Counted from the first letter of the stretch, positions 39,644-50,577 are shown. The stretch is DNA of 64,000 bases from Nonlabens ulvanivorans (GCF_000755285.1 NZ_BBMK01000001.1:558001-622000), one strand, 5' to 3'. The notes: a model not told the origin generated them from the sequence alone. Program-made: numbers and translations.

Positions 39644-41649
39644 TTATTTATAAGAACGAGTTTTCAGTTCCACATTCTCAAATACTAGATCTTCTTTATG
39701 CAATTTTGCGTCACGTGGGTTCTCATTGTATTCCCATGCAGACACGTATGCATAATTCACATCATCTCTTAATGCTTCACCATCTGCTGTTTGATACTCC
39801 TCGCGGAAGTGACCACCACAGCTCTCGTTTCTATCCAACGCATCTTTTGCAAACAACTCTCCTAATTCAAGGAAATCTGCAACACGACCTGCTTTTTCAA
39901 GCTCTTGGTTTTTAGTATCTGCACTTCCAGGAACTCTTACGTTTTTCCAGAAATCAGCTCTCAACTCAGCTATCTCATCCATTGCAGACTTAAGGTCAGT
40001 CTCATTACGAGACATTCCACATTTGTTCCACATGATAAGACCTAACTTCTTGTGATAATAATCTACAGAATGAGTTCCTGCACCGTTCATTAATTTCTCA
40101 ATTCGAGCACGTGTATCTTTCTCTGCCTGATCAAACTCTGCTGTTTCAGTAGAAATAGGACCTGTTCTAATCTCATCAGCAAGATAGTCACCTATCGTAT
40201 ATGGTAACACAAAATAACCATCTGCAAGACCTTGCATTAATGCACTAGCTCCTAAACGGTTTGCACCGTGATCAGAGAAGTTTGCTTCACCAGCTGCAAA
40301 ACATCCTGGTACTGTTGTTTGTAAATTATAATCTACCCATAATCCACCCATTGTGTAATGAACTGCAGGGAAAATTTTCATAGGCATTTCATAAGGTTCT
40401 CATCTGTAATGTTCATGTACATATCAAATAAGTTCCCGTACTTTTTCTCAATAACTTGCTTACCTAGAGTAATCATTTCAGCTTGACTAGCATCTTTGTG
40501 TCCACTAGTTAAAGCTTCTATCTTTCCATATCTTAAGAATGATGCTTCAAAGTCAAGATAAACAGCGTTACCCGTTTTGTTTACCCCCCCATAACCAGCA
40601 TCACAACGTTCTTTTGCAGCACGAGACGCAACGTCACGCGGTACTAAGTTACCAAAAGCTGGATATCTTCTTTCTAGATAATAATCTCTATCTTCTTCTT
40701 TAAGGTCAACACCTTTTAATTTTCCTTCACGTATTGCTTTTGCATCTTCTAAGCTCTTAGGAACCCATATACGTCCATCATTACGTAAAGACTCTGACAT
40801 TAAAGTCAGTTTTGATTGGTGCTCACCAGATACTGGGATACAAGTAGGGTGAATTTGTGTGTAACAAGGATTTGCAAAGTGAGCACCTCGACGGTGAGTT
40901 CTCCATGCTGCCATTACATTACTTCCCATAGCGTTTGTAGAAAGGAAAAATACGTTTCCATAACCACCAGATGCAATCACTACTGCATGTGCTCCATGAC
41001 GTTCTATCTCACCAGTAACAAGATTACGAGCGATAATTCCACGAGCTTTACCATCAACCTTAACAAGATCTAACATCTCATGACGGTTAAATGGTGTTAC
41101 TTTACCACGGTTAATTTGTCTATTTAATGCAGAATATGCACCTAATAATAACTGTTGACCAGTTTGTCCAGCAGCATAAAATGTTCTAGAAACAAGAACA
41201 CCACCAAAAGAGCGGTTATCCAATAATCCACCATATTCTCTTGCAAAAGGAACTCCTTGTGCAACACATTGATCAATTATATTTCCAGAAACCTCTGCAA
41301 GTCTATGTACGTTTGCTTCACGAGATCTATAATCACCACCTTTAATCGTATCATAGAATAAACGGAAGTTTGAATCTCCATCACCTTGATAATTTTTGGC
41401 AGCGTTAATTCCACCTTGTGCGGCAATCGAGTGAGCACGACGTGGAGAGTCATTATAGCAAAATGTCTTAACGTTATATCCTAGTTCAGCAAGTGTAGCT
41501 GCAGCACTACCACCGGCAAGACCTGTTCCTACAACAATAACGTCTATGTTACGCTTATTTGCAGGGTTTACTAGGTTAATGTGATTTTTATGATTTACCC
41601 ACTTTTCAGCAAGTGGTCCTTTAGGTACTTTAGAATCTAATACTGACAT
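39644..41649 (-). CDS. sdhA: Succinate dehydrogenase / fumarate reductase flavoprotein subunit (frameshifted)
   Basis: This is the catalytic FAD subunit of complex II, about 668 residues, as in other Bacteroidota. The Rossmann motif is '[19 protein letters not shown]', the FAD-attachment His lies in '[14 protein letters not shown]', and active-site residues occur in '[20 protein letters not shown]' and '[14 protein letters not shown]'. The frame breaks at GG 40395-40396. One more base gives '[20 protein letters not shown]', the conserved sequence. The C7 run 40584-40590 encodes '[11 protein letters not shown]' where four give 'DAGYGVNKTG', matching the family as I remember it. An essential respiratory gene with this pattern points to sequence error. 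Confidence 0.93.
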
Positions 41650-41661
41650 AATTTATTATTA

Positions 41662-42324
41662 TTAGTGAGTAAAGTGATGATACAATGCGATGAAAATAAA
41701 ACCTGCAGGAATCAATACTGACCATGCATAGGTTGCTTTTCTCAATCCTTCACCTTTATTAACTGCTTTTGCTCCCATGGACTGGAAAGAACTATTGAAT
41801 CCATGCCATAAGTGCATTGCTAGTAAAATAAAAGAAACTACATAAAGCCCTACTCTTACTGGACTTACAAATTTCTCTTTTAATTCATGTAAATAACGAG
41901 TTGGGTCTTCTGGTTGAACGTCAATATACTTAACGGTCATTTCATGAACCCAAAAGTCATACATGTGCAACCCTAAAAATGCAAGAACAACAAGACCAGT
42001 AATAATCATGTTACGTGAAACCCAAGATGAGTTTGCATTACCAGCATACTTTGAGTACTTCACTGGTCGTGCTTTATTGTTTTTAATTTCAAGTGCTATT
42101 CCCATCACAAAGTGAACAATTAATCCACCTATTAGAATAGGTTGTGCAAGAAATTGAACTAACGGATTGTAGCCCATAAAGTGAGACCACTCATTGAAAG
42201 TATCTGGTGCTATAACAGATGTAATGTTTATGACAAAATGCTGTGTTAGGAATACAACCAGAAACAGACCCGAAAGTGCCATTATCCACTTTCTAGCAAT
42301 AGAAGATTTTACTAATGCGCTCAT
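41662..42324 (-). CDS. sdhC: Succinate dehydrogenase cytochrome b subunit
   Basis: A ~220-residue membrane anchor of the five-helix b558 type (Bacteroidota/Bacillus-like), binding haem and menaquinone. The N terminus 'SSIARKWIMALSGLFLV' and the later 'FNSSFQSMGAKAVNKGEG' are typical of this type. His residues for haem ligation occur in 'FLTQHFVINI', 'GGLIVHFVMG', 'FLGLHMYDFW' and 'LLAMHLWHGF'. I chose ATG 42324 over the upstream in-frame start, because it matches the family N terminus and lies downstream of the promoter. It is the first gene of sdhCAB, 12 bases from sdhA. Confidence 0.92.
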   Translation of the reverse strand: MSALVKSSIARKWIMALSGLFLVVFLTQHFVINITSVIAPDTFNEWSHFMGYNPLVQFLAQPILIGGLIVHFVMGIALEIKNNKARPVKYSKYAGNANSSWVSRNMIITGLVVLAFLGLHMYDFWVHEMTVKYIDVQPEDPTRYLHELKEKFVSPVRVGLYVVSFILLAMHLWHGFNSSFQSMGAKAVNKGEGLRKATYAWSVLIPAGFIFIALYHHFTH

Positions 42325-42345
42325 GTATAATTTTTTAGTTTGACG

Positions 42346-42376
42346 CAAAGATAACTTTCAGCCACTGGATTTTCAA
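42346..42376 (-). promoter_or_regulatory. sdhCAB promoter (TTG-N20-TATCTTTG)
   Basis: On the coding strand a TTG (42374-42376) is followed after 20 bases by TATCTTTG (42346-42353), a good match to the Bacteroidota TTTG-N19-TAnnTTTG promoter. It ends 21 bases before the sdhC ATG. This position supports starting sdhC at 42324. Confidence 0.6.
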
Positions 42377-42564
42377 TCGTTATAGATAAAAGCATGTCTG
42401 CTCAGTCTTATTTGGATTGAATCTTAATAGTTTTGAAACTACTTTGTTTATGCTATAGTAGTAATAGGCTCTTTTTCCTTACGTAGGATCTGTTAAGGTA
42501 GTGTTGGAATTTTGTTTTGTTTGTGTCGCTTTTTTATAAGTGTAAGTATGCAGGTTAGTCCGTG

Positions 42565-43555
42565 TTAATGAGTATAATTATCAGGTAAAAGAAAACCAGC
42601 GCCTTCACAAAATTGTTCTATTGAAGAAAGCCAATGTTTTTTTCTTAACTCATTTAACTTTTTTGGATATAGTACATTAACACAAATCATTTCATTTTCT
42701 GCATTAAGTGTTAATGGTGTTCCAAAATAAGACTTTTCACTATCGACATACCAGCTTACGTAATGATCATATGCCTTTGCATAATCATATGGTGTTATAT
42801 TCCCTGTTTCCACCTCATTCCATAATAGATTTATAAACTCTTCTGCATCTTTTTGTTCACAAAAGCTGCAATAGCGTGATTTAGGAGTATGGTAATAGTT
42901 TGATCGTTAAAACGAGCACATCGATTTCTTTTTGGAAATTTACCGTCTTTTAATAGTTGCAGCATTAAATAACTATTTCCTGTATTTAGATATTTACTAG
43001 CCGCTTTACGATCAGCTTCAGGGATGTCTTTTTTAGGTAATATATTTAACCTTACTTCTTGGAAATCATATTCGTTCTGAAGCATTACTTCATAGATCTC
43101 ATTTTGTATAGGGTCAATTTGCTTTAAGAATTTTTTTCTCGCTTTACGAGCTTTTTTCAAAATACGAGACTTCATTGATGTCATAAAGTCACTATAGATC
43201 CCATTTGAGTTTTCATGTTTTTCAAAAAAGCCAGAATTGTAAGTTATTTTTAATGGGGTAGTTTTAAAATCCTTGTCAATTTCGAACTGATAACCACTTT
43301 CAACCGCTTTTAAAAAATAGTATTCTGCTTTTTTAGGTCATTATTTTTAAATTGATAAAAAGCTAGACTTTTATATTCCTTCATCAAAGGAGTCGCTGTT
43401 TTAAAAGCTTCTTGATATTTTTCTATTTTAAGGTCAGTATCCTTAATTAGGCTAGCTTCATTAAGCAATTTATAATACGACTCATAATTCTCTTGTGCTA
43501 CAGATAACGTTGAGATAAAGATTATAAGAACTGTAATTACTTTATGTAGAAACAT
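42565..43555 (-). CDS. Secreted protein, unknown, with a CxxC pair (two frameshifts)
   Basis: About 330 residues when two one-base gaps are repaired. One more base in T6 43329-43334 (+ strand) joins 'NNDLKKAEYYFLKAVESGYQ', and one base near 42902-42904 gives 'NYYHTPKSRYCSFCEQKDAE'. The order is a signal peptide 'VLIIFISTLSVAQ', a TPR-like helical segment ('EASLIKDTDLKIEKYQEAF'), a Lys-rich helical middle, 'YCSFCEQ' (CxxC, possibly zinc- or disulphide-forming), and a C-terminal segment ending 'GAGFLLPDNYTH'. I do not recognise the family. The assembly into one gene rests on the uninterrupted frame at 43184-43320 that links the parts. Confidence 0.5.
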
Positions 43556-43586
43556 AATATGTGTTTTTGTAAAATTACTTTTTGCT

Positions 43587-44167
43587 CTAAAGTCCGTCTT
43601 CTCTTTTTGAAAGCCAATCTTTATATTTTATTTTGAGTAGATCTCTTTTTTTTGAGAATCAACTATGATATCCATTCCGCCGTCGTATGGTGCAACAATA
43701 CAGTTGCTTTTTACACATATGAACATCGCTCTAGATTTATCCTTCGCGATGTCTCTTAAAAGTTCATTTTGACTGTTTTGGCGCCATAAATCGGTCCTAA
43801 AAAAAGTATTATTGTAAATATTCTTTTCATATTGTTTAGGATATATTTGATGAATATTAATGGATTGATAATATTCAAAAAATCCATATTTTGAAGAAAT
43901 TTTTGGAACTTTATTAGACGGTTCTTCCTCATATAGACCCATAACAATTATAATTTCAGATTTCTCTCCAATGATCTCTGAAATTATTTTATTTTGTCTC
44001 GTTAGAATTCTTTGAGTTTCATCTTCACTTTTAGCATACCTCTTTGAATCTGGTAAGCTGTGAATTCGTAACCATCTTGTGGGATAAAGGTTTTTTAATT
44101 CATGACTTATTAAATTAGATTCAGAATAGTTATGATCCAAATATTTATTAAACTCTAATAGGTTCAT
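43587..44167 (-). CDS. DUF3885-like protein (frameshifted near the end)
   Basis: A ~193-residue soluble protein. It starts 'MNLLEFNKYLDHNY' and contains 'RWLRIHSLPDSKRYAKSEDE', 'RQNKIISEIIGEKSEIIIVM', 'KSRAMFICVKSNCIVAPYDG' and 'GMDIIVDSQKKEIYSK'. These resemble DUF3885, a family with no known function that often appears as single genes near accessory loci. The frame breaks at TTTT 43631-43634 (+ strand). One more base continues to 'YKDWLSKREDGL', the usual DUF3885 ending, so I extend the gene to 43587. Confidence 0.6.
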
Positions 44168-44203
44168 TCAAAATAAAAATTATCTCAAGCTTGAATATAA
44201 AAC

Positions 44204-47051
44204 CTACTCCACCATTTCCAAAACTTGCTCTGCACTTCCTGAGCTGCTAGTAATTTTTACAGTGTATTTACCAGCTGGTAAATAGGTCTTTCCATTATCG
44301 GCAGTTTTAGGAGTGTCTTTAAAACGTTTTAATCCTGCTTTAGAGATAGATCCATCATACTCATAGAAGTTCAAACCTTTGTCTGCCGTTGTAGCTAGTT
44401 CTTGAACTGTTTTCCCATTTTCATTCATGACTTCTATTTTTACTTTTCCGGCTGCTGGACTGTAAAAAGCTAATTCTATAGAAGGTTCTGGTCCTTCACT
44501 CCACATAAATCCTTTACTACCATAACGACTAGAGGCTCTAGTTTTATTAATTTTTGCGAAATCAAAATCATTGTCCACAATCTCTAAGGCATTTAAATCT
44601 GCTAGGTAAATAGAACGACCATGTGTTCCTACCAGTAAATGATTTTCTTCTGGTTGGATTTTTAAATCGTGCACGGCAACTGGTGGCATCCCGCCAGTGA
44701 GTAGGTTCCATGTTTTCCCTGTGTCTGTGCTTATATAGGTAGCGTTATCAGTTCCTGTAAAAAGGATATTCTCTTTTTCAGGATGTTCTATAATCACATT
44801 TACAGATGATGTTGGTATAGACGACCCAATGTTGTTCCAGGTTTTCCCATAATCTTCACTCATGTATATATAAGGTGTAAAATCATCAAAGCGATACCCG
44901 TTAAGTGTTGCATAAACGCGTTCTTTTTTATGTTGCGACGCGATCACTCGTGTTACCCATAGGTTTGCTGTCCAGCCGCCATTTAAAGATTCCCAGTTGG
45001 CACCACCATCTTTAGTAACTTGCACTAATCCATCATCTGATCCGGTATAAATTAGACCAAATTGAAATGGTGATTCGCTAACGGTTGTTAAAGTACCATA
45101 AGCTACATTTCCTTCTTTGCCACCTTGTGTTAAGTCCGGAGAAATTGCTGTCCAATCATCACCTTGGTTCATAGAACGATGTAGTTTATTACCACCTAGA
45201 TATAATATATCTTGATTATGAGAGCTTAGTAAAATAGGTGTTTGCCAGTTAAAACGATATGGAGATTCTCCTAATTCATGTTTAGGCTGTATGTATTTGC
45301 GGTCACCAGTTCCACGATTGATTCTAAAGTAATTACCAAATTGGTAACCTGTATATACAATGTCGCTATTGCGTGAATCAATCTGGATTTGCATTCCGTC
45401 ACCACCCATAATAGTCTCCCACGGGTAATAACCACGCTGGTGCCATTCTCTATTTTCTGGAGCATTATGAGCACCTACCCAAACGCCATTATCCTGTAAA
45501 CCACCATAGATTCGATAAGGTTTTTGCAAGTCATAGTTGATTGCATAAAACTGACCTACACTAGGTGAGTTGTTCTTAATCCACGTCTCACCATCATCAT
45601 AAGAGATGTTAAGTCCACCATCGTTTCCATTAATAAGATGTCCACGTTTGTTAGGATTGATCCATAGTGCGTGATGATCTGCATGTACATTTTCACGAGA
45701 GATACTTTCCCAGTTGGCACCACCATCTGCAGACTTGATTATAGGAACACCCATAATATATACATGATTTACATCGCTAGGATCTACTCGTACCTGTGCA
45801 AAGTAGTAGCCATAACTGTAAAACACGTCGTCTATTTGACCTTCATGCGTTTTTTTCCAAGTTTTCCCACCATCATTACTGCGGTATAGTTCAGCTCCTT
45901 TAACTGGTGTGTCAAAGAGTTGCGTATTTGCATTTTCAAGATATTTTGCAACATCTAATGGCGTTGCATCATCACTGCGCACCATGTTTTTTACGTTGTC
46001 TGCTCTGTATTTTTCTTGGAAACCATTTCTTTTTAGAAACTTGTTAAGTTTATCGTTATCGAGTTTTAAGAAAGCCTCTTTAGACATGGATTTAAAATCG
46101 TCTTTTGAAAGGTCATTTTTAGAGTCCGCTTTCGCGAAAGCGTTATTACCACTATCATCCTTATCTCTACGGAACTGTGAGTCATGAACTGCATAAACGG
46201 TGTTATCATCATAAACCGCAAGCCCTATACGGCCTACACCAGAACCTACCGGAAAACCGCTTGCTTGAGTTGTAATCTTGTTCCAGGTCTGACCAGCGTC
46301 TATACTTTTATAAATAGCACTTGCATCACCATCTCCATCAAAATCCCATGCTTTACGGTCTTTTTCCCAGCTAGCAGCATACATAATATTAAAATTTTGA
46401 GGGCTGTGAGCTAGATCTATAAAACCAGCCATGTCTGTTGCAAAAAGTGTTTTTTTCCACGACTTTCCACCATCTTTAGTGGTGTAGATACCACGAGCAT
46501 CGCTAGTTGAATATAATGGTCCTGTCACAGCAACAATCACATGATCACCATTTGACGGATCAATTAAAATACGTCCTATGTGATGTGAATCTGTAAGCAT
46601 AGGTGCGCTCCAGGTCTTTCCCCCAATCTGTTGATTTTAAAACACCTATACCGGCATAACTACTACGGCTAGAGTTATTTTCTCCGGTTCCTGCCCATAT
46701 TGTTTTAGCAGTCCAATCTACAGCGATATCACCTAGGTTAATAGTCCCTGCACTATCCATAATAGGAGTAAAGCTCGTTCCGTTATTATTAGAATGCCAT
46801 AATCCACCACTAGCATAGGCTACTAACATTTCTGTAGGGTTAGCAGGATTAACATCTACATCTACAACGCGACCAGACATGATAGTAGGACCTACATTTT
46901 TAAACTTTAGGTTTTTAAATGGCGAGTCTTGTACCATTTGTTGATGTTGTTCAAGGCCTTGTTGAACTTGAGTTGCTGGTGTTGCTATTGGACTCTGACT
47001 AAAGCCTATGAAACTAGAAAATATTATGGCAAAGGATAGAACTTTGTTCAT
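44204..47051 (-). CDS. Secreted BNR/VPS10-like beta-propeller protein (frameshifted)
   Basis: About 949 residues. The signal peptide is 'MNKVLSFAIIFSSFIGFSQ'. Repeated 'DGGKSW', 'DAGQTW', 'DGGANWE', 'DDGETW' and 'DYGKTW' motifs are the Asp-boxes of BNR/sortilin-like propeller repeats, which form one or two seven- to ten-bladed propellers. The C-terminal ~120 residues form a beta-sandwich ('YLPAGKYTVKITSSSGSAEQ'). Databases often name such proteins glycosyl hydrolase, but I see no catalytic motif that proves this. The frame breaks at C5 46620-46624. Four give 'DWGKTWSAPMLTDSHH'. A perfect palindrome at 46127-46142 encodes NAFAKADS. Confidence 0.82.
46127..46142. repeat. Perfect 16-bp palindrome CGCTTTCGCGAAAGCG (in the BNR gene)
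   Basis: A perfect copy inside the BNR-repeat gene, encoding AFAKA on the coding (-) strand in a Lys/Asp-rich loop between propeller repeats. Confidence 0.9.
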
Positions 47052-47164
47052 GGATGTTTTTTTGGTGCTTAAAGATAAGCAAGGCGGTTTTTATAATTCT
47101 GATTCTAACATTTTTTTACCATGACGCTAACATAATCGTGATACTCTTTTTTTACTTTTCCAAC

Positions 47165-47974
47165 ATGAAAAAAATACTTTTAGCTTTAATTACAGTCGTA
47201 TTAATTATGTCATGTAAAACCGAAAACAAAAAAGAAGTTCAATCTCCTATAACTGAAGTTACACCAGTTACACAAATAGATTTAACTACATATCCTCAAG
47301 CCTATCAAGAGGTCCTAGCCGCACACGGTGGACTCGCGCAATGGAACGCTATGCAAAGCCTCACATTTAAAATGCCAAAAGAAAATGGTGATGAAATACA
47401 TACTACAGATTTAAAAACCAGAGATGTAATTATTGAGACAGAAAAGTATCAAATAGGTTCACATAATGGTAAGGTATGGCTTGCACAAGACAGTACTTAT
47501 TACCCTAAAGAACGTGCACGGTTTTATCACAATTTAATGTTCTATTTCTATACAATGCCATTCATTCTAGCAGACGATGGAATAGTTTATAGTGAAACAG
47601 CTTCTCTAGAAAAAGACGGAATCTCGTATCCAGGAATTAAAATTGCTTATCAGTCTAATATAGGCGACTCACCAGATGATGAGTATATATTATATTACCA
47701 TCCAGACACTAAAAAGATGGAATGGTTAGCATATACCGTTACTAGAGGACAAGGTTCTAAGTCGACGGATTTTCATTTTATCAAGTACAATAAGTGGCAA
47801 GATGTAAATGGATTGTTATTGCCTCAAGAATTAACCTGGTATAACAGCGAGGATAATATACCTACAGAAGCTAGAGGTGAACCAAGAGTTTTTACAAATG
47901 TTGATATAGATGCTAGTCATATGGGAGCAGATTATTATATGATACCAGATAATGGTGTTTATGTAGATGAATAA
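47165..47974 (+). CDS. Lipoprotein, DUF6503-like
   Basis: About 269 residues. The ATG 47165 gives a signal peptide with lipobox 'LIMSCKTENK'; the longer open frame starting at 47054 has no plausible leader. Conserved features include 'YPQAYQEVLAAHGGLAQWN', 'YYPKERARFYHNLMFYFY', 'DDEYILYYHPDTKKMEWLAY' and 'TWYNSEDNIP'. This matches my memory of the flavobacterial DUF6503 family, which is uncharacterised. It is divergent from the BNR gene. Confidence 0.7.
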   Translation: MKKILLALITVVLIMSCKTENKKEVQSPITEVTPVTQIDLTTYPQAYQEVLAAHGGLAQWNAMQSLTFKMPKENGDEIHTTDLKTRDVIIETEKYQIGSHNGKVWLAQDSTYYPKERARFYHNLMFYFYTMPFILADDGIVYSETASLEKDGISYPGIKIAYQSNIGDSPDDEYILYYHPDTKKMEWLAYTVTRGQGSKSTDFHFIKYNKWQDVNGLLLPQELTWYNSEDNIPTEARGEPRVFTNVDIDASHMGADYYMIPDNGVYVDE

Positions 47975-48028
47975 TATCTCACTTATTTATAGTAATTTAA
48001 GACCATCAACCACAATCTTAAAATTATT

Positions 48029-48130
48029 ATGGAAGTTGCTAGATATGTCATCATCGGAATTGTATTATTTGCTATTTTACTACTAGTAGTCACTTTTTTG
48101 AAAAATCAGAAAAAACGCAAGAGAAGATAA
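48029..48130 (+). CDS. 33-residue single-pass membrane peptide
   Basis: A short frame with ATG at 48029. It holds one strongly hydrophobic segment ('VIIGIVLFAILLLVVTFL') and a very basic C-terminal tail ('KNQKKRKRR'), an inside-positive topology. It fits the composition of genuine small membrane proteins and lies alone in the gap between two genes. No family is recognised. Confidence 0.4.
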   Translation: MEVARYVIIGIVLFAILLLVVTFLKNQKKRKRR

Positions 48131-48265
48131 TAATATTAAATGTTATAGATTTCTGTAATCCTTTGCTATCTCTTGAAGCATTGGTATCTTGCTAGCAGTT
48201 ATAAGATGCCTTGTATAAAGTGTCTTAAAACGAGCTTATTACCATTATTTACTACAAATTGAATT

Positions 48266-49558
48266 ATGAAATATCATCCTATAGATTCTAAACTCTTTAT
48301 TAAAAATCGCAAAAACTTTATGGCCAAAATGAAGCCGTCTAGTCTAGCTGTGTTTAATTCAAACGATATTTTTACAACAGGTGCAGACAGCACTATGCCA
48401 TTTAAACAGCACCGTGATATCTTTTATCTAAGTGGTGCAGATCAGGAAAATACGATTTTGGTGTTATTTCCAGATAGCCCAGATCCAGCGCATCGCGAGG
48501 TGTTATTTGTTACAGAGACTAATGAGCATATCGCCATATGGGAAGGCGAGAAGCTAACCAAAGAACACGCGACTGAAGTGTCTGGTATTAAAACTGTGTA
48601 TTGGTTAAATGATTTTGATAAGAAGTTTTTTGAAATGATGACACAATGCGACACGATTTACTTCAATACTAACGAGCACTATCGTCAGGCTGTTGAAATG
48701 GAGTCACGTGAAGATCGATTTATCAAAAAAGCTAAAGCGCAATATCCAGCGCATAACTATGCAAAATCAGCTCCTATTTTACAACGCTTGCGCGCTGTAA
48801 AAGATCAGATAGAAATAGACTTACTACAACAAGCTTGCGACATTACAAATGCAGGTTTCCGCCGTGTACTGGATTTTGTAAAACCGGGCGTTACTGAATA
48901 CGAAATAGAAGCAGAGTTTTTACATGAATTTATAAGAAGACGTAGTGACGGTTTTGCCTACACACCTATTATTGCGAGTGGTAATAATGCAAACGTATTG
49001 CACTATATAGAGAATAATCAAAAGTGTAAAGACGGCGATTTAATTCTTATCGATGCAGGTGCGCAATATGCAAACTATGCTAGTGATATGTCTAGAACCA
49101 TTCCTGTTAACGGGCGTTATACAGACCGTCAGAAAGATGTATACAACGCAGTTCTAAGAGTAAAAAATGAGGCGACTAAAATGCTCTTACCTGGAACGTT
49201 GTGGAAAGATTACCACGTTGAGGTAGGAAAAATAATGACTAGCGAACTTATAGGTCTAGGACTACTTGATAAGGTCGATGTGCAAAATGAGAATCCAGAC
49301 TGGCCAGCTTATAAGAAATATTTCATGCATGGAACATCTCACCATATGGGATTAGATACTCACGATTATGGTATATTATGGGAACCTATGCAAGCCGGAA
49401 ACGTGTTTACTGTAGAACCAGGTATCTATTTGCCAGAAGAAGGTTTTGGTATTAGATTAGAAGATGATGTTGTCATTAATAGTAGTGGTGCGCCGTTTAA
49501 CTTGATGCGCGATATACCTATTGAGATTGATGAAATTGAAGACTTGATGAATAAATAA
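48266..49558 (+). CDS. pepP: Xaa-Pro aminopeptidase (aminopeptidase P)
   Basis: A 430-residue M24 metallopeptidase that removes N-terminal residues followed by proline. The N-terminal AMP_N domain (~residues 1-170) contains 'GADSTMPFKQHRDIFYLSG'. The pita-bread domain carries the five metal ligands in 'DAGAQYANYASDMSRTIP' (two Asp), 'MHGTSHHMGLDTHD' (His), 'VEPGIYLPE' (Glu) and 'RLEDDVVI' (Glu). The protein is cytoplasmic and has an intact frame. It is followed by a terminator. Confidence 0.93.
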   Translation: MKYHPIDSKLFIKNRKNFMAKMKPSSLAVFNSNDIFTTGADSTMPFKQHRDIFYLSGADQENTILVLFPDSPDPAHREVLFVTETNEHIAIWEGEKLTKEHATEVSGIKTVYWLNDFDKKFFEMMTQCDTIYFNTNEHYRQAVEMESREDRFIKKAKAQYPAHNYAKSAPILQRLRAVKDQIEIDLLQQACDITNAGFRRVLDFVKPGVTEYEIEAEFLHEFIRRRSDGFAYTPIIASGNNANVLHYIENNQKCKDGDLILIDAGAQYANYASDMSRTIPVNGRYTDRQKDVYNAVLRVKNEATKMLLPGTLWKDYHVEVGKIMTSELIGLGLLDKVDVQNENPDWPAYKKYFMHGTSHHMGLDTHDYGILWEPMQAGNVFTVEPGIYLPEEGFGIRLEDDVVINSSGAPFNLMRDIPIEIDEIEDLMNK

Positions 49559-49574
49559 CATCACTCTTATTATT

Positions 49575-49610
49575 AAAAATGCCGTTTTACTTTTGTAGAG
49601 CGGCATTTTT
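49575..49610 (+). terminator. Intrinsic terminator of pepP
   Basis: AAAAATGCCG (49575-49584) pairs with CGGCATTTTT (49601-49610) around a 16-base loop, 17 bases after the pepP stop. Confidence 0.75.
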
Positions 49611-49656
49611 TATTGAATATTAAACCATATTATGTTTGAAAAGCTTTTAAATATTA

Positions 49657-49672
49657 CGCTTTCGCGAAAGCA
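49657..49672. repeat. 16-bp palindrome copy, one mismatch (intergenic)
   Basis: CGCTTTCGCGAAAGCA, one mismatch from the consensus at its last base. It lies in the spacer between pepP and the next gene. Confidence 0.85.
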
Positions 49673-49702
49673 TAATCCCAACACACATCGTACTTTTACA
49701 GC

Positions 49703-50059
49703 ATGAGCAGAGATGAACAATTAAAGGAACGATGGGCACAGACTGTTGCCTTTTTTCAAGAGCGATTCAGTGATGGAGAACAAATGGATATAGATGCTAT
49801 ATTGTTCATGATAGGAGTTCAAGAATTGGGACAGCTGCATCGTAAGTTTCAGAAAGATGAGAAATACCAACTCATGCACATTGCGATATGTCGTGTTCTA
49901 GAACCTTATGGCTATTATGAATTCTCGCATTTTGATGATGATAAATGGCCACATTATATCGTAAAAGAGAATTTGCCGCCGCTAAAAGCAGGAGAACAGT
50001 CTTTATTAATGAAAGAGGCTATAGTACAGTATATGATTGATGCTGAGGTTATCAACTAA
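49703..50059 (+). CDS. Conserved small protein, unknown
   Basis: A 118-residue, soluble, helix-rich protein with no signal peptide. It contains 'FSDGEQMDIDAILFMIGVQE', 'LHRKFQKDEKYQLMHIAIC' and 'YEFSHFDDDKWPHYIVKENL', ending in a helix. It reads like an ordinary folded housekeeping protein, and similar short proteins occur in flavobacteria as I recall. No function is known to me. It converges on the DinB gene with no gap. Confidence 0.65.
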   Translation: MSRDEQLKERWAQTVAFFQERFSDGEQMDIDAILFMIGVQELGQLHRKFQKDEKYQLMHIAICRVLEPYGYYEFSHFDDDKWPHYIVKENLPPLKAGEQSLLMKEAIVQYMIDAEVIN

Positions 50060-50572
50060 CTACCATCCACTATATCTAGGTAAGTCTACATTACACATGT
50101 TGAGATATACAATAAGTTGACCACGATGATGTGTAACATGATCTTGCAATAAGTTAAGAATTTGTAATCTAGACTTAGGTCCAGCATAAAACTCTACGAC
50201 TTCTTCAAACTTTTTACTATCCATTGCCTTTACGGCATTAAAGATGTCGTCAAATCTAGATTGTAGGGCAATAATAAGATCTTCTTTAGATAAATTAGAA
50301 AGGTCCTCTGGTTCGCCTACAGTTTCTAGATTAAAGTAAGTTGTGCCCAGCCACTTCATATTACCTTCTATATGTATTAATTGAGTTTTAAAACTCATTT
50401 GACGTTTTGTAGGCTTGTAGTCGTATTTATTTTCAGGCATTGACTGTGCAATGGTGATTAGATATTCTTTTGAATTATTCCACTTTTCTAAAAAAGCACT
50501 TTTAACATCAGATTGCTGTGACGTGCTTATGCTGCTCGTAAGTATAGCTAGAAGTAAAAGAATTCGTTTCAT
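50060..50572 (-). CDS. Secreted DinB-family protein
   Basis: A 170-residue protein with a signal peptide ('LLLLAILTSSISTS') followed by a DinB four-helix bundle. The metal-binding His pattern is visible in 'KTQLIHIEGNMKW' and 'LLQDHVTHHRGQLIVYL', and 'YDYKPTKRQMSF' is typical of the group. DinB-like proteins are putative metal-dependent hydrolases or thiol transferases. The exported form is frequent in Bacteroidota, and its substrate is unknown. It lies 5 bases downstream of the CNNM gene, so they are probably cotranscribed. Confidence 0.78.
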   Translation of the reverse strand: MKRILLLLAILTSSISTSQQSDVKSAFLEKWNNSKEYLITIAQSMPENKYDYKPTKRQMSFKTQLIHIEGNMKWLGTTYFNLETVGEPEDLSNLSKEDLIIALQSRFDDIFNAVKAMDSKKFEEVVEFYAGPKSRLQILNLLQDHVTHHRGQLIVYLNMCNVDLPRYSGW

Positions 50573-50577
50573 TAGTT

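Noticed and set aside
39644-41649. sdhA as a pair of genes or a pseudogene
   Set aside because: Both halves match one flavoprotein without a gap, one added base restores the conserved sequence, and the operon partners are intact.
45671-46414. Open frames on the + strand across the BNR gene
   Set aside because: They are shadows of the long propeller gene, whose Asp-box repeats are clear.
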